This document shows positions 24,908 through 34,129 of a stretch of 37,828 bases of DNA, in pieces. Made by a program: the position numbers and the translations under genes. The DNA lies in NCBI GenBank assembly GCA_947626355.1, contig CANQRV010000024.1:1-37828 (forward strand). Direction: 5' to 3'. Under the pieces are notes generated by a model. It did no database searches. It had not been told where the DNA came from and worked only from the letters and a program-made list of their open reading frames with translations. The stretch is from an uncultured Muribaculaceae bacterium. Its GTDB lineage: Bacteria > Bacteroidota > Bacteroidia > Bacteroidales > Muribaculaceae. Every line of letters starts with the position of its first letter. The stretch's first letter is position 1.

Positions 24908-25810
24908 CTACTTGTCGGAGGTGCGCTCAAGAAGAAGCACCCGCGTGCCCTCGTTGTTGAGAAACTCCACCTGCTGCCCGCTGAGCACACGCGCCTTCAT
25001 AGCTTCTTCAAGGGCCACCAGCAGATGCATCTCATGGTTGGGCTCCGGGCATGCCATCCGGGTGGTGGCTATCGCCTGGAAGGAGATGGAATTGGCGGCG
25101 TCCATATCGGTCTCCAGGGTGCCGTTGAGGATATTGCAGCCTGTGTTGCCGTGAACTTTCCCCTCGTCCACGTCGATCACCAGCTTCATGTCGGGGTTGT
25201 CGATTTTCTCGTCGCCTATCGCCGCCACCTGCCATGTGCCGTTGAGAAACTGGAAGTTCTGGTGCATCATCTCCATGATGCGGCTGTGGCCGGAGTCGTA
25301 GAGATAGAGGTAATAGCTGTCGCCGTCGAGGCGCCACGAGTAGTAGCGTGCTGAATCGAGTGCGGCACATATCTCGCGGTCGGTGATGCCCTCCTTTCCG
25401 CAGCTGCGCATTGTGGAGACGAGCTGGCTGAAACTCAGGGTGGAGTCGGCTGGATTATAGATATAGGCTGCATTTATTATGTTGCAGCCGTCGTTGCCGT
25501 AGACACGCTTCTCGGCGGGCACGAATTTCAGGTAAGGAGCCTCCTCGCCCACTGCCTTGCGGCCGAAGACTGTCTCTATCGCCCAGTCGCCTTTCACCAC
25601 GCCACGCGAAAGCTCTTCGGAGGTATATACATTGGCGACTGCCTGCACTATCTTTTCTCTGTCCTGGGGAAGCACCGCTTCATGCTTTACCTTGCCTCCC
25701 TTGCCGCCGGCTTTCCCATCGGAAGCTGACCCCGCGCCTTTAAGCGCCGTGCATCCTCCGGCGAATGTCAGGGCAGCCCCAAGCAGCAGTGTTATTGTAG
25801 CTCTCTTCAT
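24908..25810 (-). CDS. Lipoprotein with two META/HslJ-type domains
   Basis: 300 residues from the ATG at 25810. Another in-frame ATG at 25822 lies at the predicted transcription start, so the later one is favoured. Lipoprotein signal MKRATITLLLGAALTFAGGC with Cys20. Two META-like repeats: about 65-190 (YGNDGCNIINAAY) and 190-300 (HGNTGCNILNGTLE, then FQAIATTRMACPEP). The fold is known from HslJ and is linked to envelope stress or novobiocin tolerance in enterobacteria; function here unknown. Gly/Lys-rich linker after the lipid anchor. Confidence 0.85.
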   Translation of the reverse strand: MKRATITLLLGAALTFAGGCTALKGAGSASDGKAGGKGGKVKHEAVLPQDREKIVQAVANVYTSEELSRGVVKGDWAIETVFGRKAVGEEAPYLKFVPAEKRVYGNDGCNIINAAYIYNPADSTLSFSQLVSTMRSCGKEGITDREICAALDSARYYSWRLDGDSYYLYLYDSGHSRIMEMMHQNFQFLNGTWQVAAIGDEKIDNPDMKLVIDVDEGKVHGNTGCNILNGTLETDMDAANSISFQAIATTRMACPEPNHEMHLLVALEEAMKARVLSGQQVEFLNNEGTRVLLLERTSDK

Positions 25811-25827
25811 ATTCGGTTTCATTTATG

Positions 25828-25859
25828 CAAAATTAACAATTAATCCACATTTGAGCAAA
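25828..25859 (-). promoter_or_regulatory. Consensus promoter of the META lipoprotein
   Basis: Minus strand TTTG (25859-25856), 20 nt, TAATTTTG (25835-25828). It sits in the 52-bp gap after the NADH dehydrogenase gene. Confidence 0.8.
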
Positions 25860-25862
25860 TGG

Positions 25863-27128
25863 TCAGTCGCCCCAGTGACGCCGCAGAGGAAATTTCGTAG
25901 GACGCATCAGCAGCCTCAGCGATGTGGAATAGGTGAAATAGTTCCACGTCCAGTTGAGGAGCACCGACAGCTTGTTGCGCATCCCCAGCAGCGACATCAG
26001 GTGGATGAACATCCAGGCCATCCAGGCCATCATGCCGCCAAACGACATCCGCGGCAGGTCGGCCACCGCGCGGTTCTTGCCCACGGTGGCCATCGACCCC
26101 TTGTCGCGGTAGCGGAATTTCTCCTTCCATTCTCCGCTGTTGAGGTTGCGCGCAAGCAGGCGCGCCTGCTGTATGGCCGGCTGCGCCATCTGCGGATGTC
26201 CCTTGGGATACTTCTCCGTGGTCATCAGCGCGATGTCGCCTATGGCGCATACGCTCTCCTCATATCCCTTCATGCGGTTGTATTCGTCGACCACGATCCG
26301 GCCGCCGTGTCCAAGACACTCCTTCGGTAGACCGGGGATAGGCTCGCCCATCACGCCGGCCGTCCAGACCAGCGTCTCCCAGTATTCAGTGTGGCCGTCG
26401 GCGAAGGTCACATGCTTGTCGGCATATCCCTTCATCATCGTGTCGAGGCGCACGTCCACCATAAGCTCGCGCAGGTAGCGCAGCGCCTTCTCCTGCGACT
26501 CCGGACGCATGGCCCCGAGCAGATGGCCCGTGCCCTCGATGAGGGTGATGCGGAGGTCGGCAGGGTCGAGCTCCGGGTATTCGCGGGGAAGCACGTATTT
26601 CTTCATCTCGCCGAGCGCTCCGGCTATCTCCACGCCGGCCGGCCCGCCTCCCACCACCAGGAAGCTCAGCAGCTCGCGACGCCGTGACGGGTCCTTGCAG
26701 AGCGCACCGCGCTCAAGCCTGTCGAGTATCTCGTCGCGGCTGTGGGCCGCCTCCGCCAGTGTCTTGATGCAGAACACGTTTTCCGGCAGCCCCTCCATCC
26801 CGAAGAAGTTGTTGGTGGAGCCGGCGGCTATCACCAGGCGGTCGTAGCTCAGCGTCTCGTAGCTCGTGGTCACGGTGCGCGCCTCGAGGTCGAGACCTTT
26901 CACGTGACCCATGTGGTAGCTCACATTGCGCAGCTTCTTGAGCTCCCTCCGGAAGGGGAACGCGATGTTCTCCTGAGCCAACCCCGACGAGGCCACCTGA
27001 TAGAACAGCGGCGGGAAGCTCTGGAAGTTATTGCGGTCCACCAGCATCACCCGGTAGCGCCGGTGGTCGAGCTTCTTTATGAGGTTGAGGCCTGCGAAGC
27101 CTCCTCCTATCACTACTATATTCTTCAT
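25863..27128 (-). CDS. ndh: Type II NADH:quinone oxidoreductase-like flavoprotein
   Basis: 421 residues from the ATG at 27128, just before the FAD-binding GGGFAGLNLIKKL; a longer frame start at 27179 adds a Lys/Phe-rich tail without support. Second Rossmann motif VVGGGPAGVEIAGALGEMK binds NADH; ETLVWTAGVMGEPIPG and CAIGDIALM are typical of NDH-2. The C-terminus (MMAWMAWMFIHLMSLLGMRN) is an amphipathic membrane anchor. Oxidises NADH and passes electrons to menaquinone without pumping. Divergent from the TPR gene, 89-bp shared upstream region. Confidence 0.9.
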   Translation of the reverse strand: MKNIVVIGGGFAGLNLIKKLDHRRYRVMLVDRNNFQSFPPLFYQVASSGLAQENIAFPFRRELKKLRNVSYHMGHVKGLDLEARTVTTSYETLSYDRLVIAAGSTNNFFGMEGLPENVFCIKTLAEAAHSRDEILDRLERGALCKDPSRRRELLSFLVVGGGPAGVEIAGALGEMKKYVLPREYPELDPADLRITLIEGTGHLLGAMRPESQEKALRYLRELMVDVRLDTMMKGYADKHVTFADGHTEYWETLVWTAGVMGEPIPGLPKECLGHGGRIVVDEYNRMKGYEESVCAIGDIALMTTEKYPKGHPQMAQPAIQQARLLARNLNSGEWKEKFRYRDKGSMATVGKNRAVADLPRMSFGGMMAWMAWMFIHLMSLLGMRNKLSVLLNWTWNYFTYSTSLRLLMRPTKFPLRRHWGD

Positions 27129-27202
27129 TTGCTTTTTTACCTTATAATAAAAAAACGATGCCGTTTTTCTTTGGTTCATTGTGTAGTATGGCGTTTTTTG
27201 CC

Positions 27203-27210
27203 TAATTTTG
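27203..27210 (+). promoter_or_regulatory. -7 box of the TPR gene, close to its ATG
   Basis: TAATTTTG, exact consensus, preceded by TTG with a 21-nt spacer. Only seven nt separate it from the ATG at 27218, so the mRNA would be leaderless or nearly so. Confidence 0.6.
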
Positions 27211-27217
27211 CAGTGTT

Positions 27218-29308
27218 ATGACCATATTCAGACGTTGTTTTCCCGCCATCGCCACCTCATGCCTGATGATGGCGGCTCTCGCTTTCCCATCGCAGACCTA
27301 TGCCCAGGTCAATGCCGAGCAGGTGCTCGCCATCGGCCGCAATGTGCTCTCGATGGAAGACTATATGCTTGCGATCCAATATTTCAACCAGGCCATCAAG
27401 GCCAAGCCATATCTCGCCGACCCATACTTTTTCCGCGCCCTCGCCAAGCTCAGCCTTGACGACTACAAGGGCGCCGAGGAAGACTGCAACCTCGCCATAG
27501 ATCGCAACAAGTTCAAGACCGAGGCCTACAAGCTGCGCGGTTTCGCACGCCAGAACCTCGGCCTCGACTCCCTTGCCGTGGAAGACTATAACGTGGGCCT
27601 CGAATACAATCCCCTCGACAAGTATTTCCTCTTCTATAAGGCCGTGGCCCTCACGGAGCTCGAGAAATTTGACGATGCCGACTCCACATTCACGGCCCTC
27701 CTGCGCCATTATCCGAAGTTTGAGGAGGGATTCGCCGCCCGCGGACGCCTCAACACCCTGCGCGGCGACACCGTGGCCGCCCTCGCCGACCTCGACCGCA
27801 GCCTGGAGCTCTCCAAGAGCCTCATCAATCCCTATCTCATGCGCGCCGAGATCGAATGGCGCCGCCGGCAGTGGGAAGCCGCCACGGCCGACATCAACGA
27901 GGCCGTGAGGCTCGCCCCCGACCGCGCAGACCTATACGTCAACCGCGCATTCCTGCGCTATAACTCCGACGACTATTTCGGCGCCATGAGCGACTACAAC
28001 TACGCCCTCGAGCTCGACCCCTCCAACTCCGCGGCCCTCTTCAACCGCGGCCTGCTGCGCTATGAGGTGAAGGACCTCGACCGCGCAGCGGCCGACTTCT
28101 CCGCAGTGCTGGAGATCGACCCCGGCAATTTCCACGCGCTCTACAACCGTGGCCTCGTCTATCTCGAGGCCGCCAGATATAAGGACGCGCTACAGGCATT
28201 TGAGACCATCGCCCGTCAGTATCCGCGCTTTTATCCGGCATATTACGCCATCGCGGAGGCCCGGCGCGGACTCGGCGACATGCAGGGCGCCATGCGCAAC
28301 GTCAGGTATGCCGACAGTCTCGTGGAGCAGTATGTCACTGACCCCGACGCCCACCCGCTCGACCGCCCGACTATCGCGGCCGCCACCGACAACAGCCGCG
28401 GCTCCCGGCCCGATACCGACGACGACTCCGAGGAGAGCCGCAACGAGGTGATGGAGCGCTTCAACCGCCTTGTCACCGTAAGCGCGTCGTCCGACCAGGA
28501 GCTCTCCTACAACGAGAAGATAAAGGGGCGCGTGCAGGACCGCAATGTGCAGGTGGAGCCCGAGCCCATGTATGTCGTGACATTCGCCCGTCCGGAGGCC
28601 GGCCTCAGGGGCCTTTCCAATTATTTCCGCGACCTCGACGACCTCAACGCCCAGCGTTACCTCGCGTCGACGCTCTATCTCTCGCCCGGCCTTGTGGCAG
28701 AGACCGACCCCGCGCGTCTCGAGACCCTCTTCAAGGAGGCCGACGCCTTCTCCGCCGCTCTCGCCGGCGCCAACCCGCGCCCCGTCGACTGGCTCGGAAG
28801 GGGAGTGGTCAGGACCATGCTCAAGGATTTCGACGGCGCCATCGCCGATCTCGACATGGCGGTCGAGAGCAGTCCGAGGTTTGCCGTGGCCCTCATGGCC
28901 CGCGGTTTCGCCCGTTACGCCAAGGGCGTCGGCATGATGCAGCGCCGGTCCGGCGAATCCGATGCCGAGGCAGGCGACTCCGAGATGCTGCGCCGCCGCA
29001 ACGCCCAGAAGCTCGTGTCCGACGCCATCGCCGATTTCGACGCCGCGATTGCCGTCAACCCGAGGCTCGTCTATGCCTGGTTCAACAAAGGCAACATCTA
29101 TTATGCTCTCGGCGACTACACCTCTGCTCTCCAGTGTTATGCCGAGGCCCTCTCCATCGATCCCGGGTTCGGACAGGCGTACTTCAACCGTGGCCTCGCC
29201 TACCTCCAGGCGGGCAACCGCAATCTCGCCTTCTCCGACCTCAGCAAAGCCGGTGAGCTCGGTGTGCTCCCATCCTACAATCTGCTCAAGAGGATGGCCG
29301 GAAGATAA
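27218..29308 (+). CDS. Exported TPR-repeat protein
   Basis: 696 residues. Signal peptide MTIFRRCFPAIATSCLMMAA with cleavage near TYA-QVNAEQ. At least eight TPRs from residue ~35 to ~350 (phrases such as YFNQAIKAKPYLADPYFFRA, AMSDYNYALELDPSNSAALF), a charged Asp/Glu/Ser-rich linker about 385-430, then a globular segment (YVVTFARPEAGLRGLSNYF) and three or more C-terminal TPRs (CYAEALSIDPGFGQAYFNRG). Probably periplasmic or outer-membrane associated scaffold. Partner unknown; no PorX/T9SS or Sus gene is adjacent. Confidence 0.88.
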   Translation: MTIFRRCFPAIATSCLMMAALAFPSQTYAQVNAEQVLAIGRNVLSMEDYMLAIQYFNQAIKAKPYLADPYFFRALAKLSLDDYKGAEEDCNLAIDRNKFKTEAYKLRGFARQNLGLDSLAVEDYNVGLEYNPLDKYFLFYKAVALTELEKFDDADSTFTALLRHYPKFEEGFAARGRLNTLRGDTVAALADLDRSLELSKSLINPYLMRAEIEWRRRQWEAATADINEAVRLAPDRADLYVNRAFLRYNSDDYFGAMSDYNYALELDPSNSAALFNRGLLRYEVKDLDRAAADFSAVLEIDPGNFHALYNRGLVYLEAARYKDALQAFETIARQYPRFYPAYYAIAEARRGLGDMQGAMRNVRYADSLVEQYVTDPDAHPLDRPTIAAATDNSRGSRPDTDDDSEESRNEVMERFNRLVTVSASSDQELSYNEKIKGRVQDRNVQVEPEPMYVVTFARPEAGLRGLSNYFRDLDDLNAQRYLASTLYLSPGLVAETDPARLETLFKEADAFSAALAGANPRPVDWLGRGVVRTMLKDFDGAIADLDMAVESSPRFAVALMARGFARYAKGVGMMQRRSGESDAEAGDSEMLRRRNAQKLVSDAIADFDAAIAVNPRLVYAWFNKGNIYYALGDYTSALQCYAEALSIDPGFGQAYFNRGLAYLQAGNRNLAFSDLSKAGELGVLPSYNLLKRMAGR

Positions 29309-29336
29309 TAAATTTTTACAAATGTGAAATTTTTAT

Positions 29337-29344
29337 TATCTTTG
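29337..29344 (+). promoter_or_regulatory. -7 box of the thrS operon
   Basis: TATCTTTG, exact consensus. The leader to the ATG at 29430 is about 80 nt and contains a small CCCGA/TCGGG hairpin (around 29363-29378). No T-box signature is visible. Confidence 0.6.
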
Positions 29345-29429
29345 CGCGATTATTGGAGACCCGACACAATTCGGGCCCGTGTTCACACGTTTATCTTAAT
29401 CATCACAGTCAACAATTCATACGATATAT

Positions 29430-31367
29430 ATGATTAGCATTACATTCCCCGACGGCAACGTAAAGCAATACGAGAATGGCATCACTCCGCTTCAGATCGC
29501 CGAGAGCATCAGCCCGCGCTTCGCGGCCGATGTGCTCGCCGCAAAGGTCAACGGACAGGACTGGGACCTCGCGCGTCCGCTCTCCGAAGATGCCTCCGTC
29601 GAATTTTTCAAATGGGATGACGCCGAGGGCAAGCACGCCTTCTGGCATTCCTCAGCCCACCTCCTCGCCGAGGCTCTCCAGGAGCTCTATCCCGGCGTGA
29701 AGTTCGGTATCGGCCCCGCCATCGAGAACGGTTTCTACTACGACATCGATCCCGGCGAGCATAAGATCACCGCCGAGGATTTCGAGAAGATCGAGAAGAA
29801 GATGCTCGAGCTCGCCTCCCGCAAGGAGGCCATAGTGCGCCGCGACATCTCCAAGGCCGACGCCCTGAAGATGTTTGGCGACAGGGGCGAGACATATAAA
29901 TGCGAGCTCATCAGCGAGCTCGAGGACGGACATATCACCACCTACACCCAGGGCGACTTCACCGACCTCTGCCGCGGCCCGCATATCCCCTCCACCGCTC
30001 CCATCAAGGCCGTGAAGGTGCTCTCGCTCGCCGGCGCATACTGGCGCGGCGACGAGAAGCGCAACCAGCTCGTCAGGGTCTACGGCATCACTTTCCCAAA
30101 GAAGAAGATGCTCGACGAGTATCTCGTGCTCCTCGAGGAGGCCAAGAAGCGCGACCACCGCAAGCTCGGCAAGGAGATGGAGCTTTTCACCTTCTCCCCG
30201 ACAGTGGGTCAGGGCCTTCCCCTCTGGCTCCCCAAGGGCGCCGCCCTCCGCGACCGCCTCGAGCAGTTCCTCCGCAAGATTCAGAAGCAGTATGGCTATC
30301 TCCAGGTGATCACTCCGCATATCGGCAACAAGAACCTCTACGTCACCTCCGGCCACTGGGCTAAATACGGCAAGGACTCCTTCCAGCCCATCAAGACCCC
30401 CGAGGAGGGCGAAGAGTATATGCTCAAGCCGATGAACTGTCCCCACCACTGCGAGATCTACAAGGCCCTCCCGCGTTCATACCGCGACCTGCCGCTGCGC
30501 TTCGCCGAGTTCGGCACCGTCTACCGCTACGAGCAGAGCGGCGAGCTCCACGGTCTCACCCGCGTGAGGGGATTCACGCAGGACGACGCCCACCTCTTCT
30601 GCGCTCCCGACCAGATCAAGGACGAGTTCCTCAAGGTGATGGACATCATCCTCTACATCTTCAAGGCCCTCAATTTCGACAGCTACGAGGCCCAGATCTC
30701 GCTGCGCGACCCCAAGAACAAGGAGAAATACATCGGCAGCGACGAGAACTGGGAGAAGGCCCAGCAGGCCATCATCGAGGCCTGTGAGGAGAAAGGCATC
30801 AAGGCTTCCAAGGTGGAGGGCGAGGCCGCCTTCTACGGCCCCAAGCTCGACTTCATGGTGAAGGACGCCATCGGACGCCGCTGGCAGCTCGGCACAATCC
30901 AGGTGGATTATAACCTTCCGGAGCGCTTCGGCCTCGAATACACCGGCAGCGACAACCAGAAGCACCGCCCCGTCATGATCCACCGTGCTCCCTTCGGATC
31001 CATGGAGAGATTCGTCGCCGTGCTCCTCGAGCACACCGCCGGCAAGCTCCCCCTCTGGCTCATCCCCGAGCAGGTGGTGATCCTCCCGATCAGCGAGAAG
31101 TATAACGACTACGCCCGCCAGGTGGCCGCCACCCTCGACCGGAGCGATATCCGCGCAATCGTCGACGACCGCAACGAGAAGATCGGCAAGAAAATCCGCG
31201 ACAACGAGCTCAAGAAAATACCCTATCTCCTCATTGTGGGCGAAAAAGAAGCACAAAATGACTCCGTTTCCGTAAGAAAACAGGGCGAAGGTGATAAAGG
31301 TATGATGAAAATTGCTAACTTTGCAGCCGATTTGAGCGCCGAAGTGGCGTCGATGATCGCCAACTGA
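29430..31367 (+). CDS. thrS: Threonyl-tRNA synthetase
   Basis: 645 residues, full length. TGS domain (1-62), editing/SAD domain (~65-225, with [11 protein letters not shown] as HxxxH and the C-H pair CRGPHIPST), class II catalytic core with the zinc ligands starting at [11 protein letters not shown] (Cys337), motif 2 [20 protein letters not shown]-like segment ([12 protein letters not shown]), motif 3 [13 protein letters not shown], anticodon-binding domain from ~540. Charges tRNA-Thr, including the tRNA-Thr(CGU) in this window. First gene of thrS-infC-rpmI-rplT, a widely conserved order. Confidence 0.98.
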   Translation: MISITFPDGNVKQYENGITPLQIAESISPRFAADVLAAKVNGQDWDLARPLSEDASVEFFKWDDAEGKHAFWHSSAHLLAEALQELYPGVKFGIGPAIENGFYYDIDPGEHKITAEDFEKIEKKMLELASRKEAIVRRDISKADALKMFGDRGETYKCELISELEDGHITTYTQGDFTDLCRGPHIPSTAPIKAVKVLSLAGAYWRGDEKRNQLVRVYGITFPKKKMLDEYLVLLEEAKKRDHRKLGKEMELFTFSPTVGQGLPLWLPKGAALRDRLEQFLRKIQKQYGYLQVITPHIGNKNLYVTSGHWAKYGKDSFQPIKTPEEGEEYMLKPMNCPHHCEIYKALPRSYRDLPLRFAEFGTVYRYEQSGELHGLTRVRGFTQDDAHLFCAPDQIKDEFLKVMDIILYIFKALNFDSYEAQISLRDPKNKEKYIGSDENWEKAQQAIIEACEEKGIKASKVEGEAAFYGPKLDFMVKDAIGRRWQLGTIQVDYNLPERFGLEYTGSDNQKHRPVMIHRAPFGSMERFVAVLLEHTAGKLPLWLIPEQVVILPISEKYNDYARQVAATLDRSDIRAIVDDRNEKIGKKIRDNELKKIPYLLIVGEKEAQNDSVSVRKQGEGDKGMMKIANFAADLSAEVASMIAN

Positions 31368-31407
31368 CATTTTTCATACTAAAAACAGGAACCACAGCAA
31401 TCACTGA

Positions 31408-32148
31408 ATGGAGAAAAAACCTCAATTCTCGGGTCCGCGCAAGCCGATGACGCCCTCCTCTCCGAGGCCGGGCGCAGGAAGAGCCCCGCAGCGCCGGGGC
31501 AACGACCGCTCCGCCAAAGACCCCTATACCACCAACGACCACATCCGCGCTAAAGAAGTGCGCCTCGTGGGCGACAATGTAGAGCAAGGCATATATCCCA
31601 TTGCACAGGCGCTTCGCATCGCCGAGCAGCAGGGCCTTGACCTCATTGAGATCTCGCCCAACGCGGAGCCGCCGGTGTGCAGAATCCTCGATTACCAGAA
31701 ATTTCTCTACCAGCAGAAGAAGCGCCAGAAGGAGCAGAAGCAGAAGGCCGCCAAGGTGGTGGTCAAGGAGATCCGTTTCGGACCACAGACCGACGACCAC
31801 GACTACAACTTCAAGCTGAAGCACGCCATCGGCTTCCTTCAGGAAGGTTCTAAGGTGAAGGCTTACGTCTTCTTCAAGGGCCGCTCCATCCTCTTCAAGG
31901 AGCAGGGCGAGGTGCTGTTGCTCCGTTTCGCCAACGACCTCGAGGAATATGGCAAGGTCGAGATGATGCCCGTGCTCGAGGGCAAGCGCATGACCATCAT
32001 GCTCACTCCCCTCAAAAACCAGGCTAAGAAAGACCCCGCAAAGGAGAAGCGCCCGCAGCCAGACGCCAAGAAGCCGCAGCCTGCAGAAAATGATTCCCAA
32101 CCGACCGAGCCGAAGCCCGGCGACGCCGGCCAAGATGATAAAAATTGA
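31408..32148 (+). CDS. infC: Translation initiation factor IF-3
   Basis: 246 residues against ~180 in E. coli. The core starts at ~40 ([20 protein letters not shown]) and runs through [20 protein letters not shown] and [17 protein letters not shown] to ~205. An N-terminal Pro/Arg/Ser-rich extension of ~38 residues and a C-terminal Lys/Pro/Asp tail of ~40 residues are typical for Bacteroidetes. Starts with ATG, not the rare ATT/ATC codons used for autoregulation elsewhere. 40 nt after thrS. Confidence 0.97.
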   Translation: MEKKPQFSGPRKPMTPSSPRPGAGRAPQRRGNDRSAKDPYTTNDHIRAKEVRLVGDNVEQGIYPIAQALRIAEQQGLDLIEISPNAEPPVCRILDYQKFLYQQKKRQKEQKQKAAKVVVKEIRFGPQTDDHDYNFKLKHAIGFLQEGSKVKAYVFFKGRSILFKEQGEVLLLRFANDLEEYGKVEMMPVLEGKRMTIMLTPLKNQAKKDPAKEKRPQPDAKKPQPAENDSQPTEPKPGDAGQDDKN

Positions 32149-32208
32149 CAGAGACCGTAGGCACTACGTGCCGAGGTGATTTTTAAACAACTAAAAATTT
32201 TTAACAAA

Positions 32209-32406
32209 ATGCCAAAGGTTAAGACCAATGCCGCTGCCAAAAAGCGCTTCGCGCTCACCGGCACAGGCAAGATCAAGAGAAAACACGCCTACCACAGCCA
32301 CATCCTCACGAAGAAGAGCATCAAGCGTAAGAGAAACCTCGACCACACAGGGCTCGTGGCTTCCGCCAACCGCAAGGCCGTTCGTGAGCTCCTCAGCCTT
32401 TCTTAA
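32209..32406 (+). CDS. rpmI: 50S ribosomal protein L35
   Basis: 65 residues, [20 protein letters not shown] start and [20 protein letters not shown] core, as in all bL35. Start at 32209: the upstream in-frame ATG lies in the AT-rich spacer and adds 11 unconserved residues. Confidence 0.97.
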   Translation: MPKVKTNAAAKKRFALTGTGKIKRKHAYHSHILTKKSIKRKRNLDHTGLVASANRKAVRELLSLS

Positions 32407-32519
32407 GTAGGAGCGGTTTTCAACCCATTTTTTTATCCTTCAAAATTTTCAAAAACCGGATGACCAGCCTAAAGCGCCTCTACTGACGGCCGCTGACATC
32501 CAAAAAATTCTTTAAAAAG

Positions 32520-32864
32520 ATGCCAAGATCAGTCAACCATGTTGCCTCAAGGGCAAAGAGAAAGAAAATACTCAAACTGACCCGCGGATATTACGGCAGC
32601 CGCCGCAATGTGTGGACCGTCGCCAAAAACACCTGGGAGAAGGGTCTCACCTACGCCTACCGCGACCGCAAGCAGAAAAAGCGCAATTTCCGCGCCCTCT
32701 GGATCCAGCGTATCAACGCTGCCGCCCGTCTCGAGGACCTTTCCTACTCCAAGCTCATGGGTCTTATCCACAAGGCCGGGATCGAGATCAACCGCAAGGT
32801 GCTCGCCGACCTCGCCATGAACAATCCCGAAGCCTTCAAGGCTATCGTCGACAAGGTGAAGTAA
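32520..32864 (+). CDS. rplT: 50S ribosomal protein L20
   Basis: 114 residues. [35 protein letters not shown] and [20 protein letters not shown] are the bL20 signatures. 113 nt after rpmI; the spacer has no strong hairpin. Ends the operon; followed by a terminator. Confidence 0.98.
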   Translation: MPRSVNHVASRAKRKKILKLTRGYYGSRRNVWTVAKNTWEKGLTYAYRDRKQKKRNFRALWIQRINAAARLEDLSYSKLMGLIHKAGIEINRKVLADLAMNNPEAFKAIVDKVK

Positions 32865-32891
32865 ATCCCGCCCTGCACAGGCAGAAGATAT

Positions 32892-32923
32892 GCGGGCTCT
32901 TCCTTTCGGAGGAGCCCGCTTTC
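32892..32923 (+). terminator. Intrinsic terminator of the thrS-rplT operon
   Basis: GCGGGCTCTTCC pairs with GGAGGAGCCCGC (one mismatch) around a TTTC loop, followed by TTTCT. Confidence 0.88.
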
Positions 32924-32943
32924 TGTGTCTTTATTTTCAGTCA

Positions 32944-32995
32944 TGTAGGGACGTGCCTTTGGCACGTTTCCCCGTTTTCATGAATGAATCTGTTT
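32944..32995 (+). repeat. REP-like repeat, single unit (copy 3)
   Basis: TGTAGGGACGTGCCTTTGGC then ACGTTTCCCCGTTTTCATGA and ATGAATCTGT. The palindromic head GTGCCTTTGGCAC is exact. The tail aligns with the inner part of copy 2. Lies between the rplT terminator and the convergent nitroreductase. Confidence 0.75.
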
Positions 32996-33010
32996 CTGGT
33001 CAGTGTGTCG

Positions 33011-33763
33011 TCAGTGCTTGACGTCGTAGCCCTGGTTGGCCAGGTATTCCAGGATGCGGTAGTGCATGGCATGGCGGTAGTAGTCGAGGATATGGTCACA
33101 CCAGTCGTTGTCGGTCGTGCCTCCGGAGCGTGTCCGGTTGTATTCCTTCACCCTTGCGTCGTAGGCCTCCAGCTCATCCACCATCTGTTCATTGTCCTGG
33201 CGGTAGTGGTTGTGGTGAAATACGAGTGAGCCGGGCTGCTTGGGCTTCAGGTCGGGATGCTCGCGCGGTATGCCGAGCGCCAGGCCGCACACCACGAACA
33301 CCCCTTTGGGCAGCTTCAGCATACGGGCAACCGCCGCCGGATCCACCGTGCGCAGATAGCCCACGCAGTTGCTGCCGAGGCCGCAGGCCTGGGCTGCCAC
33401 CACGGCGCTCATCATCGCCAGCGAGGCGTCGATGATGCCGATGGTCACTCCGTCCATGGTGTCGGTGAAGGGAGGCATTTCGAAGCCCTTGCGCTCGGCC
33501 AGAAGGCGGATCTTGTTGTAGTCGGAGCAGAATATCAGCAGCCGGTTGCAGGTCTTCAGCTGTTTCTGGTTGGTGAGCTGGTAGAGCTCTTCCTTCAGAG
33601 CCTGGTCGGAGATGTCGATTACGGAAAACTGCTGCCCGTTGTAGCTCGTCGGGGTGTTTTCCACTGCCTTGTAGATGAAGTCCATTGTCTCCTGGGGGAT
33701 TGCCTCGCGCTCGTAGCGGCGAACGCTCGTGCGCTCCAGCAGGCACTCTTTTACGTCTTTCAT
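33011..33763 (-). CDS. Nitroreductase-family protein
   Basis: 250 residues. FMN-binding start LLERTSVRRYEREAIPQETM, ENTPTSYNGQQFSVIDI, and GLGSNCVGYLRT with VCGLALGIPREHPDLKPK near the C-terminal third. Different from the cob-linked nitroreductase (different C-terminal extension rich in Tyr/His: HHNHYRQDNEQMVDEL). Likely an NAD(P)H-dependent flavin reductase acting on quinones or nitro compounds; substrate unknown. The RNA gene upstream on the same strand ends at a terminator, so this gene needs its own promoter in the ~33 bp between, where I see none. Confidence 0.88.
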   Translation of the reverse strand: MKDVKECLLERTSVRRYEREAIPQETMDFIYKAVENTPTSYNGQQFSVIDISDQALKEELYQLTNQKQLKTCNRLLIFCSDYNKIRLLAERKGFEMPPFTDTMDGVTIGIIDASLAMMSAVVAAQACGLGSNCVGYLRTVDPAAVARMLKLPKGVFVVCGLALGIPREHPDLKPKQPGSLVFHHNHYRQDNEQMVDELEAYDARVKEYNRTRSGGTTDNDWCDHILDYYRHAMHYRILEYLANQGYDVKH

Positions 33764-33796
33764 TTGGATTATCGGTTGAGGTTGATTATGTTTGTG

Positions 33797-33837
33797 AAAA
33801 AAAGGAATCGGCCGCCGGTGTCACCACCGGCAGCCGA
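33797..33837 (-). terminator. Terminator of the structured RNA
   Basis: 13-bp stem with one mismatch (33808-33820 with 33825-33837), 4-nt loop, followed on the minus strand by a run of seven T (33797-33803). Confidence 0.88.
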
Positions 33838-34055
33838 CCCTATAAGGTCCACACCAAAGGAATGTGATGAAACTCCGAATGACAGGATTTGAGTGCCGCC
33901 TGGATCTTTGTAATCCGCCTGTGCCTGAAGAGGCAACGCCTTGCGGCGTGGGGCCCGCCATCGACCCAGTGGCTTGTCTCGGTTTTTCTATAAAATTTGA
34001 TGAGTTTCCCAATCTGCTTTGATGTGGGTTTTTTCAGCTCTCTTGCTTTGATTTT
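33797..34055 (-). ncRNA. Structured non-coding RNA, candidate Bacteroidales-1 RNA
   Basis: About 260 nt bounded by a consensus promoter (34062-34092) and a strong terminator (33797-33837). The RNA has several neat hairpins: ACGCC-GCAA-GGCGT (33936-33949, a GNRA loop), directly abutting TGCCT-CTTC-AGGCA (33922-33935), GGAT/ATCC (33902-33915), and GACC/GGTC (33836-33849). Short ORFs in it are poor and in conflicting frames. The Bacteroidales-1 motif is described as a promoter-to-terminator RNA usually near rplT, which lies 0.9 kb away here; I assign it by that context, not by an alignment. It lacks the marks of RNase P RNA, tmRNA and SRP RNA. 6S RNA is the main alternative. Confidence 0.7.
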
Positions 34056-34061
34056 ATAACG

Positions 34062-34092
34062 CAAAGTTAATGCAAATGGTTTGATGGTGCAA
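34062..34092 (-). promoter_or_regulatory. Promoter of the structured RNA
   Basis: Minus strand TTG (34092-34090), 20 nt, TAACTTTG (34069-34062). Confidence 0.75.
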
Positions 34093-34129
34093 CATCCGGG
34101 CCGATATTTTTTGCATCAAGTTATCTACA

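Noticed and set aside
33821-34064. Two short minus-strand ORFs in the structured RNA
   Set aside because: They overlap in different frames, lie between a promoter and terminator of an RNA with stable hairpins, and show no protein family.
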